Shown here: positions 10,221 to 20,248 of the stretch, piece after piece
How positions within the stretch are numbered: position 1 is the first letter of the stretch
Layout: the number at the start of each line of letters is the position of its first letter
NCBI RefSeq assembly: GCF_002288925.2
Contig: NW_022098076.1
Coordinates: 81,427,362-81,491,361, forward strand
Source: Delphinapterus leucas
Taxonomy: Eukaryota; Chordata; Mammalia; Artiodactyla; Monodontidae
Direction: 5' to 3'
DNA length: 64,000 bases
The notes under the pieces: model-generated
Seen by the model: the letters and a program-made list of their open reading frames with translations, nothing else
Database searches by the model: none
Told to the model about the DNA's origin: nothing
Program-made: the position numbers and the translations under genes

Positions 10221-11865
10221 GTTAAAGGGTTTTGGTCTCTTGTTTTATTGGAACCAACTTTTTTTTAAAGGGGAAGACTGTTTTATTTTCCCAGTTAAAG
10301 CATAATGAGGGTCCAGATTCTTCATCTGTAAAAGACAGTCAGAAATCTTTGGGACTTACCTCTGACTATTCACTTCCCTGCCCTACCCAGTACTGTTGAA
10401 GGAACATTTTGAGCATTCCTGTACATGACTTGTCAATTCTGAAATCAGACAGGATGCAGTGTTAACTAATATGCTAAACTATGCCTAACCACTAATGGGC
10501 CTTTCTCTCTCCTTGGACATTGGATGGAACTGCCACTGAGTGTCTCCCAGAGGGAAGTGATTCAAGACAAAGACCCATTCTGCCAGTGGGCTATGCTGGG
10601 AATACCAACTATGCTTGTTACAGAATGTGCACGGTGACTGCTGACCGGCCTTCCCGATGCCAGCAAGAGGGTACAGAAGCAATCTCCCAAGCTTTCCACG
10701 ACATTCAAGTGACCAGGCACTTTGACCCCCATCATTAGGGGCTGCCCCAAAGAAGCTGTGTTCCTACCTCACTTGGTGCCCCTAAGCGGCAGTTCAGACA
10801 CCAGAGGGTGTATGACCCTTGTTGAAATGGATTTGTCATAGGTGTGTGCTTTCAATTGGCATTTCCCTCCTATCTTGTTTGAGAAATCCAAATCGTTTAA
10901 TGCTCCTACCTGCTTCTTTTTGTACAACTTCACATTCACAGCAGAATTTCATTTTGTCCTTCAATTGTGTGGCTTACCTTAATCCTCTGATAGAGCTTCA
11001 AATGGTTTATTCCTTAATTTTTTTTTTTTTTAAGTGACCTGGAGTTTAGCCAGCTCCAGCCAGTCTCTGAGTTTGGCTTTGTGTCCATAAGCCGCAGTTG
11101 GGAGAAACGCAAGAAATGCCCAAACAGAATAAAACAAATGATCTATTTAGTCTCATTTCCTCTCTTGGAAGAGGTCCAGCTTTGAGTGCTTTGGAAGAAG
11201 ATGAAAATCCCCCCCACCCCACCCCCACTGCTCCCTCATACACCCAAACAGTATGACCTTGTGTTTAAGTAAAAGCTATCCTTAGCTCCCAATGGGTGAT
11301 GGTGTTTTGTCTGGAAGAGCTACTGATGTTTCTATAATAAGATAATAATAGTTGCTCCTCTCCTATCTAACCCCTATTTAAAATGCATTTCACCACAAGA
11401 CGACTTGTTACACAACTTTATAGATGCAAATGCTGTTTCGTAAGGTTGTTTCAACCAGGGGAAAGGAGACTGGTTATAACAGTTCACTTAGACAATTAGT
11501 TTCTGGGACTGTTGCATTGGTATGAATTCTTTTTTTAAGCTTATAATAGGTATTTTTTTGTCTTTTTATTTCCCTTTCAAGTTGGCTTTCAAATAATTCC
11601 AGTTTCCTCTTTATGTAACTTCTGAAACAGATTCAACCAGAGCATCAGTTCACACTTGCCCACTATCGTCGCTACTTTTCACCAAGGGCTTCAGAGAAAG
11701 GACGTCAGTAAGTGCTGGGCTGGGGATTATTTTCTACTTACATTTGCACCAAAGAAGGTGGGAAGCCCTGGGTGCTGAGGCCCACTGCGATGCTGACCCC
11801 TTCAAACAACAACCTAGCTCTTCTTCTCTTCTTCCTTTTACCACCAAACAAGGATGCCGCCTTCC
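10221..11865. other. Unrecognised spacer
   Basis: No repeat identified apart from T-runs near 11,020-11,033 and a C-rich patch at 11,211-11,226. A plus-strand frame at about 10,490-10,738 stays open for some 80 codons and ends at TAG, but its only in-frame start in the stretch is TTG and I recognise no domain. Confidence 0.3.
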
Positions 11866-12081
11866 TTTTTTTTTTTTTTTTTTTTTTTTGCGGTACGCGG
11901 GCCTACTCACTGTCGTGGCCTCTCCCGTTGCGGAGCACAGGCTCCGGACGCGCAGGCTCAGCGGCCATGGCTCACGGGCCCAGCCGCTCAGCGGCATGTG
12001 GGATCTTCCTGGACCGGGGCACGAACCCGTGTCCCCTGCATCGGCAGACAGACTCTCAACCACTGCGCCACCGGGGAAGCC
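11866..12081 (-). mobile_element. CHR-type SINE (GC-rich subfamily)
   Basis: Reverse-orientation SINE. A 24-nt T-run (11,866-11,889) is the A-tail, then 'gcggtacgcgggcc', and the head ends at about 12,081. The flanks 'ccgccttccttt' and 'ctgcctcccttt' look like an imperfect 12-bp target duplication. The subfamily has the module 'gagcctgtgctccgcaac', also seen in the copies near 15.9, 18.8, 41.5, 49.5 and 54.0 kb. Long open frames across it (11,712-12,435) are artefacts. Confidence 0.93.
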
Positions 12082-12489
12082 TGCCTCCCTTTCTTTTATA
12101 CTCTCTCTGCCCTCGCTTCTTACCTGCGTCACTGTCTCCTCCCTCTCTCTCTTCCTCCACTCCGCCCCCATCTCTCTCAAAGGTTACTAATAACTTCCAA
12201 TGCCAGCCCCAGTGGTTTTTCATCATTCTTTATCACCCTTGATCTCTTGGCAGCATATAACTCTGGTGTTTTGCCCATTTTTGAAATTCCTTTGCCTGTT
12301 TTCTCTCTTCTCCAATTCCTTAGCCAGCCTTTGTCTTTCCCTCATCAAATCCTTCTCCTCCCATATGTGGGTGCTATATTATTGTCTGCCCTCAGCTCTC
12401 TCCTCTCCTTCACACACTCTCTCCCAGTGGAGTGACCATTGATTGGTTTGTGGCCACCAGCATCTATTCCCTGTCTTTTGATTGCCAGA
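12082..12489 (+). repeat. L2 LINE, ORF2-region fragment (segment 1)
   Basis: Pyrimidine-rich plus-strand sequence with the L2 signature 'cccttgatctcttggcagcat', corresponding to an internal L2 coding region. It continues beyond the insertion at 12,490-12,815, so it is the first part of one dismembered L2 copy. Confidence 0.6.
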
Positions 12490-12815
12490 TCTGTTTTCCT
12501 TTGGAGAATCACGTCTTCTGCTTTATGTCACCCTGTTGGGAATGGATGACAAGGTGTGTTTACTTCTTCTAGCCAAGGGATGGGCATATGACCAAGCTCA
12601 CTGGATCCCCTCCCAGGACTTTGAATACTTGAGGGGAATGGGGAAAGTAGTTGGAGCTGACTCATCCTAGCTTGATAAGATTGTTTATGAATCCTTCCCA
12701 CCTGGATCCCCAGAACCACCATGGTCCCTGCCTCTTCTGAGTAGAAGTCCACACTGGACTCTTTTCTAGCCAGATTTGGTTTCTGTTGCTTGTAATCAAG
12801 AATCTTTAACAGATA
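12490..12815 (+). repeat. Ancient interspersed repeat, 'gagccaatcagag' family, copy 2
   Basis: Shares with copies 1 and 3 the 'gatgggcatatgaccaagc' module and the terminal 'ggtttctgttgcttgtaat' module in the same order and strand. It splits the surrounding L2, so it is younger than that L2. Confidence 0.45.
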
Positions 12816-12956
12816 CATCCTACATGCATGTAACTTTGCTTAGTTCTGGATGAGTTCCAAGCCTGTATTTACAGATGGCCTTGACCTCTGTTCAAGTTCC
12901 TACTCACATATCTCCAAATGCTTGGCAGATAACTTCTACGTAATATCCCACTGTCA
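12816..12956 (+). repeat. L2 LINE fragment (segment 2)
   Basis: Continuation of the L2: 'tggccttgacctctgttc' through 'cacatatctccaaatgc'. The next insertion, a SINE, cuts it at 12,956. Confidence 0.55.
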
Positions 12957-13200
12957 GGGACTTCCCTTGTGGTCCAGCGGGTAAGACTCCATGCTCCCAA
13001 TGCAGGGGGCCCAGGTTCGATCCCTGGTCAGGGAACTAGATCCCGCATGCATGCCGCAACTAAGAGTCTGCATGCCGCAACTAAGACGTCAGCATGCAGC
13101 AACTAAAAGAACCTGCGTGTGCAATGAAGATCCCGCGCGATAAAACTAAGACCCAGCGCAGCCCAAATCAATAAATGAACGACTAAATAAATAAATAAAT
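12957..13200 (+). mobile_element. CHR-type SINE (short-core subfamily)
   Basis: Plus-strand SINE with head 'gacttcccttgtggtccag', B-box-like 'ggttcgatccc', internal repeats of 'gcaactaag', and an (AAAT)-rich tail ending at 13,200. The flanks 'atatcccactgtca' and 'atattccaccatca' are a diverged 14-bp target duplication. It interrupts the L2. Confidence 0.93.
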
Positions 13201-13639
13201 ATTCCACCATCACCTCCTACCTAACAAGTCTAAAGCAATTTATTATCTCCCTCCTGAAGCAGTTCTTCCTCCTGAACTCCATAAGGATTTTAGAGGGATG
13301 AGTGCCACCTCAGTCACTGAAACCAGAAGGATGGGAATGAGTTCTGATGACTCCTCTTCCCTTTATCCTATATCCAGCCATTGCCTGGTGCTATTAGTAG
13401 TTCCTTCCCTAAGTCCCTCTTATTCATCCCTTTCCTATTTTTTTTTTTTCAGATTAGTTCAGACCCTTATCACTTCATCCCTGGACCACTGCAGTATACC
13501 CTAACTATTCTTTCAGCTTCCAGATTCTATCCACCACTGCCAGCTTAATCTTTCTAAGGCACTGCTTCAGTTATGCCATAATTTCATGTTTATCACTAAG
13601 GTCTGAATTCATTGGCTTAGGCAGTCTTTTGTAGAGGTT
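13201..13639 (+). repeat. L2 LINE fragment (segment 3)
   Basis: Resumes the same L2 in the same orientation: 'aagtctaaagcaattta', 'ctgaaaccagaaggatggga' and 'taatctttctaaggcactgc' follow the L2 order. MIR sequence then interrupts it. Confidence 0.65.
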
Positions 13640-13861
13640 GGGGTCACAGGTTCTGGAGTTAGATTGCCTGTGTTCAAATACCAGCCTCATCACTACATAA
13701 TTTTTTTTCAATTAACTAAACCTCTGAGCCTCAGTTTCCTTATCAGTAACATGGGGGATACTAATCATATAACCTACACATAGAGTTATGTGACAATTAG
13801 TTAATCTGTGAAAAGGGTTTAGCTGAATGTAAATAGTAGGTGCTCAATAAAAAATTATTAC
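13640..13861 (+). repeat. MIR SINE
   Basis: Nearly complete MIR: 'ggttctggagttagattgcc', 'cctctgagcctcagtttcc', and the tail 'ggtgctcaataaa'. It lies inside the dissected L2. Confidence 0.8.
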
Positions 13862-14060
13862 AGTGAAAGCTTTCCACAGTCTAACTCTAACCTACTTGTT
13901 AGCCTTGTCCTCTCATTTTCTCTAATATGTTCATAAAGGCTTTACCAACCAGAATTACTCATCAAAATTTCTATTGTAGTTTTCTACTATTGTGCCATTG
14001 TTTAAACCATTCTGCCCCAAATATCCCTTCTTTCACTCCACCTGTATCGATATCTAGTCT
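13862..14060 (+). repeat. L2 LINE fragment (segment 4)
   Basis: 'agctttccacagtctaactc' and following sequence continue the L2 after the MIR. Together with the segments from 12,082 this makes a single L2 copy of roughly 1.2 kb of its own sequence, spread over 1.98 kb. Confidence 0.55.
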
Positions 14061-14710
14061 TGCATTATAAACTATCCCAATTTTAATGGCTTAAAGTGAC
14101 CATTTTATTTGTTCATGATTTTATGGGTTGGCTGGGCAGGGTTCAGCTGGGATGGTTCATCTCTGATTCACCCAGTGTTGTCTGACCTGCACAGCTGCAG
14201 GATTCCAGACGGCTCCAATCACATGTGTGGACCCTGCACAGGCATGGCTGGAACTCTGTCTTCTCTTTGCTCCAGTTTTTTCATCTTTATGGGCCTTTTC
14301 CCCCCTTGTCATATTTCAAACTGAGAGGCTTCTCTCTGCATTGGTTTTCCAACAATACACAGACTGCCTTTTTGTTTGTTTGTTTTAAATTTTTTGTTGA
14401 AGTATAATTTACATAGCCACTGTTTTATTTATTTATTTACATTTCAGCCACGCTGTGCAGCATCCCCAACTAGGGATCAAACTCATGCCACCTTCATTGG
14501 GAGCACAAAGTCTTAACCACTGGACCACCAGGGAAGTCCCTACACAGACTTCTTTACAGGATAGCTCAAGACTCTGAGACGGTAAAACCAGAACTTGCAA
14601 GACCTCTTGAGGACTAGCCTTGGATTTAGTATAATGTCATTTCTGTTGGATTCAAAGTAGGTCACAGAAGTATCTCAAATGAGGAAGGAGATGTAGTCTC
14701 TACTTCTTGA
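14061..14710 (-). repeat. Ancient LTR-like repeat (MLT/MER type), split by a later insertion
   Basis: 'ttcatgattttatgggttgg' and 'cagctgggatggttcatctc', and, after the insertion, 'gacctcttgaggactagcc', match a common dispersed mammalian repeat in reverse orientation. A related copy lies at 28,494-28,958. The SINE/L1 unit at 14,366-14,540 interrupts it. Confidence 0.45.
14366..14540 (-). mobile_element. SINE plus L1 3'-end unit within one target duplication
   Basis: Reading on the minus strand: a short-core CHR SINE head and body (14,540 to about 14,423) with its own (TAAA) tail, then a piece matching the L1 3' end (about 14,416-14,391, 'ctatgtaaattatacttcaa'), then an A-rich tail to 14,366. 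An exact 10-bp duplication 'tacacagact' lies at 14,356-14,365 and 14,541-14,550, outside both parts. This suggests a single integration of a chimeric RNA, though a SINE landing in a short pre-existing L1 tail remains possible. Confidence 0.75.
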
Positions 14711-14723
14711 TGAGAGATGTAGT

Positions 14724-15103
14724 AGTCACCTAGGGCTGCCATAATAAGACAACACAGACTCGGTAGCTTAAACAACAGACATTTATTCTCTCACAGTTCT
14801 GAAGGCTAGAAATCTGAGATCAAGGTACCCTTAGGGTTGGTTTCTGGTGAGACCTCTCTTCCGGTCTTCTAAGCGGCTGCCTTCTCACTATGTCCTCATG
14901 CAGTCTTTCCATGCACACATAGAGAGAGAGAACTCTGGTGTCGTTTCTTTTTATAAGGACACTAGCCCTACTGGAGAAGAGCCCCGCACATTTGTCCTCA
15001 TTTAACCTTAATTACCTCCTTGAAAGCCCTATCTTCAAATACAGTCACATTGGGGGTTGGGGCTTCAACATATGAATTTTGGAGGAACACAGTTTATAAC
15101 AAG
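14724..15103 (-). repeat. MLT1-type MaLR solo LTR
   Basis: Complete-looking LTR in reverse orientation. Left end: 'ctagggctgccataataag' with 'agcttaaacaacagacattt'. Right end: 'ggggcttcaacatatgaatt' to 'agtttataaca'. On the minus strand it includes an AATAAA-type signal ('gagagaataaatg'). MaLR elements are non-autonomous relatives of ERV-L. Length is about 380 bp. Confidence 0.85.
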
Positions 15104-15600
15104 AGAAGTAGAAAAATCGCATTGCAGAAGGGGCTGCAGGAGGGGAGGGATCATTGCACCAATTTTTGGACATAATTCACCACCCTTCTCTGCCACTGAA
15201 ATAATAATTTTCATGCTTCACAGTTTTCCCCTCTCAGCCTCGCCAGTGTTGATATCTCCTCACTCAGCACTCCTGTAACTCTAAGTATGGGTTGTTTATT
15301 TCACATGACCACAGCCTTCCTTGGATGTAAGCATTTGGTTTAGGCTCTAAGCTCAAGGCAGTAGCCATTTTTTTTTCATATCTTTAAGTTTTCATGTGGT
15401 GCCTTGCACAGAGGAGGCCATAATAAATGTTTATTGAATGAAGAAAAATACAATTAATTTTACTGTTCCCTAAAGTGACAGCCACTCACAGATCAACTAG
15501 GTTTGGCACCTGGGCAGTTTGCACACTTCACTGCTTCTTCTGTGTCCTCAGTCCTCTACCTCTTCCGGTACCCTAGACAACTGCATGTGGAAGAACTAGA
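15104..15600. other. Mostly unrecognised, with an L2 3' tail at about 15,380-15,445
   Basis: The only clear piece is 'ggtgccttgcacagaggagg ... aataaatgtttattgaatga', a typical L2 3' terminus on plus. The rest shows no gene or named repeat. Confidence 0.5.
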
Positions 15601-15806
15601 AGACGGGACACTGGGAGGCAAAATGCCTAGGTTACTGTCCCATTCTGTCACCTCTTAATTGTGTTTGTGAGCAAGTCATTTGATTTCTCCAAGGCTCAGT
15701 CTAATAGAAGAAGAATAATACTTTCCTAAGGCTGTCATGAGAAAGGAGTACGATATTTAGGTGAAAGCACTTTGTGAAATCCAAAGAGCTTCACAGATAT
15801 TATTAC
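15601..15806 (+). repeat. MIR SINE
   Basis: MIR core features on plus: 'cacctcttaattgtgtttgtg' region, 'caagtcatttgatttctcc', 'aatactttcctaaggctgtc'. Diverged and incomplete at both ends. Confidence 0.6.
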
Positions 15807-15807
15807 T

Positions 15808-16425
15808 TGCATTAGTCTAGTGGGGCTGTCGCTAACAAAGTACCATAGACTGGATGGCTTAAAGAATAGAAATTTAGAGCTTCCCTGCTGGCGCAGTGGT
15901 TGAGAGTCCGCCTGCCGATGCAGGGGACACGGGTTCGTGCCCCGGTCCGGGAAGATCCCACATGCCGCGGAGTGGCTGGGCCCGTGAGCCACAAGGCCTG
16001 TGCGTCTAGAGCCTGTGCTCCGCAACGGGAGAGGCCACAACGGTGAGAGGCCCGCATACTGCAAAAAGAAAAAAAAAAAAAGAATAGAAATCTATTTTCT
16101 CCCAGTTCTGGAGGCTGGAAATCCAAGATCAGGTTGCCATCATCGTCAGTTTCTGGAGAGACTCTCCCCTCCTCTGGCTCTGGATGGCCTCCTCCTCACT
16201 GTGTACTCACATGACCTCTTCTTTGTGCGTATGAATGGGAGAGAGAAAGAGAGAACTCTGATGTCTCTTCTTATAAGGAAACTAATCCTATTGCATCAGG
16301 GCCCCACCTGAATGCACTTAACCTTAATTTCTTCCATAAAGACCCTGTTTCCAAATTTTGTCACATTGGGGGATAGGGCTACAACAGATAAAATTTGCAG
16401 GGACAAATATTCATTCCATAACTTT
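15808..16425 (-). repeat. MLT1-type LTR interrupted by a SINE
   Basis: Reverse-orientation MaLR LTR: 'tagtggggctgtcgctaaca' and 'ggatggcttaaag' on the left, then, after the SINE, 'cccagttctggaggctggaa' through 'cacattgggggatagggct'. The SINE at 15,877-16,080 splits the 'gaatagaaat' segment. Confidence 0.8.
15877..16080 (+). mobile_element. CHR-type SINE (GC-rich subfamily)
   Basis: Head 'agcttccctgctggcgcag', B-box-like 'gggttcgtgcccc', 'gcctgtgctccgcaacgg' module, and an A-rich tail. The target duplication is 'agaatagaaattta' (15,863-15,876) and 'agaatagaaatcta' (16,081-16,094), with one mismatch. It is inserted in an MLT1 LTR, so younger than it. Confidence 0.95.
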
Positions 16426-16892
16426 GCTGTTGTTAATTCTGAGGGAACATAAACCTTCAGCCATAACACTACTATTGTTACTTCTGAAGCACACAATTGA
16501 TCTTCATTGGTCTATCTTGGTTCCTTGCAGATTCTGCTCTATACCAACCCTTCTGGTGTGCCTTCTGTAGTGCTTGGCACATCATAGAAATCAATAGATA
16601 ATAGCATTTATTATTGTTTTCCCAGTCCCTATGGACAGATGTTGGGGGAGTGGAAAGTAAAGATAAGTGTTCTGAGATTTCCAGTTCTAAATAGAAGGAA
16701 TGAATTTGTCTGTTTAGGTTCCCAACTTCATACCAGGTTAGAAAGCTGTCTTCAAATGCTCAGGAAGACCCCCGAATTATCAAAGGCGGCTCAGATTGCA
16801 GAGTGAGAATAACCAGGCTTTGAAATCTCAAGAATGGCTTCTGAGTGAAAAAGAAAAAAAAAAAATTTTTTTAAATCACAGGTTGCTTAATC
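16426..16892. other. Unrecognised, with an L2 tail at about 16,530-16,615
   Basis: 'gtgccttctgtagtgcttgg' followed by 'atagaaatcaatagataat' resembles an L2 3' terminus on plus. The remainder is unassigned. Confidence 0.4.
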
Positions 16893-17001
16893 TTTTTTTT
16901 TTTTTTGCCACGTGGCACGGCGTGCAGGATCCAGGAATTGAACCCATGCCCTCTGTGGTGGAAGTACAGCATCCTAACCACTGGACTGCCAGGGAAGTCC
17001 C
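16893..17001 (-). mobile_element. CHR-type SINE, truncated short form
   Basis: T-run, 'gccacgtggcacggcgtgc', then the reverse of a head ending 'agggaagtccc'. About 109 bp. The flanks 'tgcttaatc' (16,884-16,892) and 'tgcttcatc' (17,002-17,010) are a 9-bp target duplication with one mismatch. Confidence 0.9.
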
Positions 17002-17010
17002 TGCTTCATC

Positions 17011-17506
17011 ATCTTTGTGGTGGTTACGGGACAGGAGCTGATATGCTCTGCATCTTGCCTCCCCTTAGAGCGGTTCTCGCTGTTCCAGGCCCCCAATATC
17101 TCCATTGTGGGAAGGATCCTGTGTTCCACCCTCTCTCAGCTTCCCCTTATCACCTCTTCTTACACACCATTTTAGATTTAAGGAAGATAACCATGCCCCA
17201 TCCTTATGAAACCTTTAGAAAAGACTGGTTATTATTAAAGAAAAAACCAAAGCCCAGACATAGAGATCCATTATCACTTTTTAAGCAATAAAGGGCCACT
17301 GGAGAACCCTCTTTAGTCTCTCCAGTCTACACTTTGTACATTTCTACCCTAAACGATCTAGGAACAAGTGACTGAACCTCGAAGGAATCTGTAAGTGTGA
17401 GCTTTGTCTAATTGTATCTATTAACACACGCTGTTCATGCCTGTGTCATTTTAGCATTGAACATCTCTTCAAAGATTTCTAAAGTGAGGAAGGAACCTTA
17501 TAGATC
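17011..17506. other. Unrecognised spacer
   Basis: No gene or repeat assigned. The 128-codon plus frame (16,905-17,291) begins inside the SINE and is not a gene. Confidence 0.3.
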
Positions 17507-17612
17507 AACAGCCCAGCATTTCTTAAAGTGTAGTGCAAAGATGGCCTGCAAGGTTATCTTTGAGATTCTTGTTAAAAGTGCACCTGGGAATCCATCTCAA
17601 GATCTACTCATT
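17507..17612 (+). repeat. hAT-Charlie-type DNA transposon fragment (MER5A/MER20-like)
   Basis: 'agcatttcttaaagtgtag' and 'gagattcttgttaaaagtgc' match the conserved left part of a small non-autonomous hAT element common in placental mammals. It lacks the right terminal repeat. Confidence 0.55.
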
Positions 17613-17858
17613 CGGCAGCCGTTTATTTCTCACGGTTCTGGAGGCTGGAAGTCCGAGATCAGGATGCCAGCATGGTTAGGCAAGGGCCATCTTCCAGACT
17701 GCAGATGTCTTGCTGTGTCTTCACATGGTGGAAGAGGGTAGGGAGCTCTGTGGGTCCTCTTTCATAAGGGTACGAATCCCATTCATGAAGTTTCTACACT
17801 CATGACTTAATCACCTCTAATACCATCACCTTGGTCATTAGGATTTCAACATACAAAT
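17613..17858 (-). repeat. MLT1-type LTR, left part
   Basis: 'ttctcacggttctggaggctgg' through 'ggtcattaggatttcaaca' is a reverse-orientation MaLR LTR. An L1 insertion interrupts it, and it resumes at 18,961. Confidence 0.75.
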
Positions 17859-18328
17859 ATTTTTTAAAATTTCTATTGAAGTATAGTTGATTTACAGTGT
17901 TGTGTTAGTTTCAGGTGTACAGCAAAGTGATTCAGTTATACATAAACACACACACAGATATATGTGTGTGTGTCCTTTTCTAGATTCTTTTCCATTATAT
18001 TATAAGATATTGAGTATTGTTCCCTGTGCTATAGAGTAGGCCCTTGTTGGTTATCTATTTTATATACAGTAGTGTGTATATGTTGATCACAAACTCCTAA
18101 TTTATCCCTCCCCCACCCCCGCCTTTGCCCTTTGGTAACCATAAGTTTGTTTTCTATGTCTGTGAGTCTATTTCTGTTTTGTAAATAGTTCATTTGTATC
18201 ATTTTTTCTTTTTTTAGATTCCACATATAATGTGGAATATCATGTGATATTTGTCTTTCTCTGTCTGGCTTATTTCACTTAGTATGCTAATTTCTAGGTC
18301 CTTCCATGTTGCTGCAAATGGCATTATT

Positions 18329-18706
18329 TCATGATTTTTTTAATGGCTGAGTAATATTCCATTTTATATATATATATGTATACATGTGCCACATCCATGG
18401 ACATTTACATAGCTTCCATGTCTTGGCTATTGTAAATAGTGCTGCTATGAACATTGGGGCAAATGTATCTTTTTGAATTATAGCTTTCTCCACATATGTG
18501 CCCAGAAATGGGATCACTGGATCATACAGTAGTTCTATTTTTAGTTTTTTGAGGAACCTCCATACTGTTCTCCATAGCGGCTGCACCAATTTACGTTCCC
18601 ACCAACAGTGTAGGAGGGTTTCCTTTTCTGCACACCCTCTCCAGCATTTATTATTTGTAGAGATTTTGATGTTGACCACCCTGACTGGTGTGAGGTGATA
18701 CCTCAC
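18329..18706 (-). pseudogene. L1 ORF2 C-terminal remnant
   Basis: A 125-codon open stretch with the C-terminal L1 ORF2p signatures '[19 protein letters not shown]' and '[18 protein letters not shown]'. In a full-length L1 this is the region after the reverse transcriptase, including the cysteine/histidine-rich segment. Only the tail of ORF2 survives because the insertion is 5'-truncated, and there is no enzymatic core. Confidence 0.85.
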
Positions 18707-18714
18707 TGTAGTTT

Positions 18715-18918
18715 TTTTTTTTTTTTGCGGTACACGGGCCTCTCACTGTTGTGGCCTCTCCCGTTGCAGAGCACAGGCTCCGGACGCGCAGGCTCAGCGG
18801 CCATGGCTCACGGGCCCAGCCGCTCTGCGGCATGTGGGATCTTCCCGGACCGGGGCACGAACCCGCGTCCCCTGCGTCGGCAGGCGGACTCTCAACCACT
18901 GCGCCACCAGGGAAGCCC
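18715..18918 (-). mobile_element. CHR-type SINE inserted in the L1
   Basis: Reverse-orientation GC-rich-subfamily SINE with T-run tail. The target duplication is 'cctcactgtagttt' (18,701-18,714) and 'cctcattgtagttt' (18,919-18,932), with one mismatch. It is the youngest of three nested layers. Confidence 0.95.
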
Positions 18919-18960
18919 CCTCATTGTAGTTTTGCTTTGCATTTCTCTAATAAGTAGCAA

Positions 18961-19010
18961 TCAACATACGAATTTTGAGGGGCACAAACATTCAGACAAC
19001 AGCAATACCC
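18961..19010 (-). repeat. MLT1-type LTR, right part
   Basis: 'acgaattttgaggggcac' continues the LTR broken at 17,858, up to its terminus near 19,005. Confidence 0.65.
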
Positions 19011-19164
19011 TTTAATATGAGTTTTCTGATGGTAATGACCGTCAGAAAATTTTGTAACGGAGAGAGTGAAGGCAGAGTAGCAACACCATTTGCTTCAGGA
19101 ACCCAGGCAATCCAGTTCTTTGATATTGTTGCCTAATCCAAGCATAGATTTTAGAGCAATTGTT

Positions 19165-20110
19165 CTCAACCTGTTTCTTTAATTACACTTTAAAAAAATT
19201 AATTTTGAACTTTGGAATAATTTTAGGTTTACAGAAAAGTTGCAGAGATAATATGGAAAGTCCATCTTACATTTGTGGAGACATAGAAATTAACACGGGC
19301 ACATTATCATTAACTAAACTCCGGACTTTATTTGGATTTCACGCGTCCCGCCACCTCCTCTTTCTGTCCCAGGATCCCGTGCAGGGTATCCATTGCATTT
19401 AGTTATCATGTTTCCTTAGTCTCTTCTGGTCTGTGACAGATCTCAGTTTTTCCTTACTTTTCATGACTTTGACAGTTTTGAGGAGCCCTGGTCAGGTGTT
19501 TTGTAGAATATACTTCTTCTTGTGTTCGTTTGATGTTTTCCTCATGATTAGATTGGAATTATGGGTTTGGAGGAAGAGGACCACATAGGCCAAGTGCCCT
19601 TCTCATCACATTAGATCAGGGCTGCGTTCTTCAATATCAGTGAAGTTAACCTTGATTATGTGGTTAAGGTGTTATTTGCCTTTTCTCCACTGAAAAGTTA
19701 CTATTTTCCCCCTTTCCATGTACTATTAGGGTGCAATTCACTAAGTCCAGCTCGCACTCAAGGAGGTCAAAGTCCACCTCCTGGAGGTGGGAATGTCTCC
19801 TTATATTAAATGGGATTCTTCTGAAGGGAAGGTTTATCTCTTCTTCCCCAGGTATTTATTTAATTCATTTATTTATTTATATCAAGATGAACTTATGTAT
19901 GTTTATTTTACATTTTGGATCATAATGCAATACCACACTAGTCATTTTGTTGCTCCAGATTTAGCTCCTGGGAGCTTTTCCTGTGTCCCTTTGATATGCC
20001 TCCATCTTTTTGTCTTTTGATTACTTCTTAGCTTTCTGGAACTACAGGATGCTATAGACTCATCTTATATTTTCTCTCCTCAGCCCTAGAATCAGTCATT
20101 TCTTGAAGGA
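19165..20110 (-). repeat. Old L1 (L1ME-type) 3' region
   Basis: 'ttttaggtttacagaaaagt' on the left, then 'ttaactaaactccggactt', 'ttgaggagccctggtcagg' and 'ggtgcaattcactaagtcc' match in order the reverse complement of an old L1 3' region. Non-coding and heavily mutated. Confidence 0.75.
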
Positions 20111-20248
20111 GCCCTGATTCCTTTTATTAGGGAACAACATTTATTGTAGAAACCAAGATCTGGTTAATGTGTATGTTTGTTGCTACTGAGGCATGGGGCA
20201 CTCCCAGAGCCCCTATGCTGAAGTTTTAGTGCATAAGTTATAACCATA

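Larger units (their letters stand above)
17859..18960 (-). mobile_element. 5'-truncated L1 inserted in the MLT1 LTR
   Basis: The L1 3' end lies at left (T-rich, then the reverse complement of the 3'UTR, 'gaagtatagttgatttacag'). The 5' truncation is at 18,960. A 13-bp target duplication, 'tcaacatacaaat' (17,846-17,858) and 'tcaacatacgaat' (18,961-18,973, one mismatch), brackets it. It contains the reading frame below and a SINE. Confidence 0.92.

Noticed and set aside
11712..12435. Plus and minus open frames of 148-193 codons
   Set aside because: They are built on a reverse CHR SINE and flanking L2. The same peptide fragments recur at every GC-rich SINE in the window.
12957..13050. tRNA-gene-like A and B boxes (also at every other SINE head)
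   Set aside because: They belong to tRNA-derived SINEs: no cloverleaf with paired acceptor stem, an A-rich tail follows, and target duplications flank the unit.
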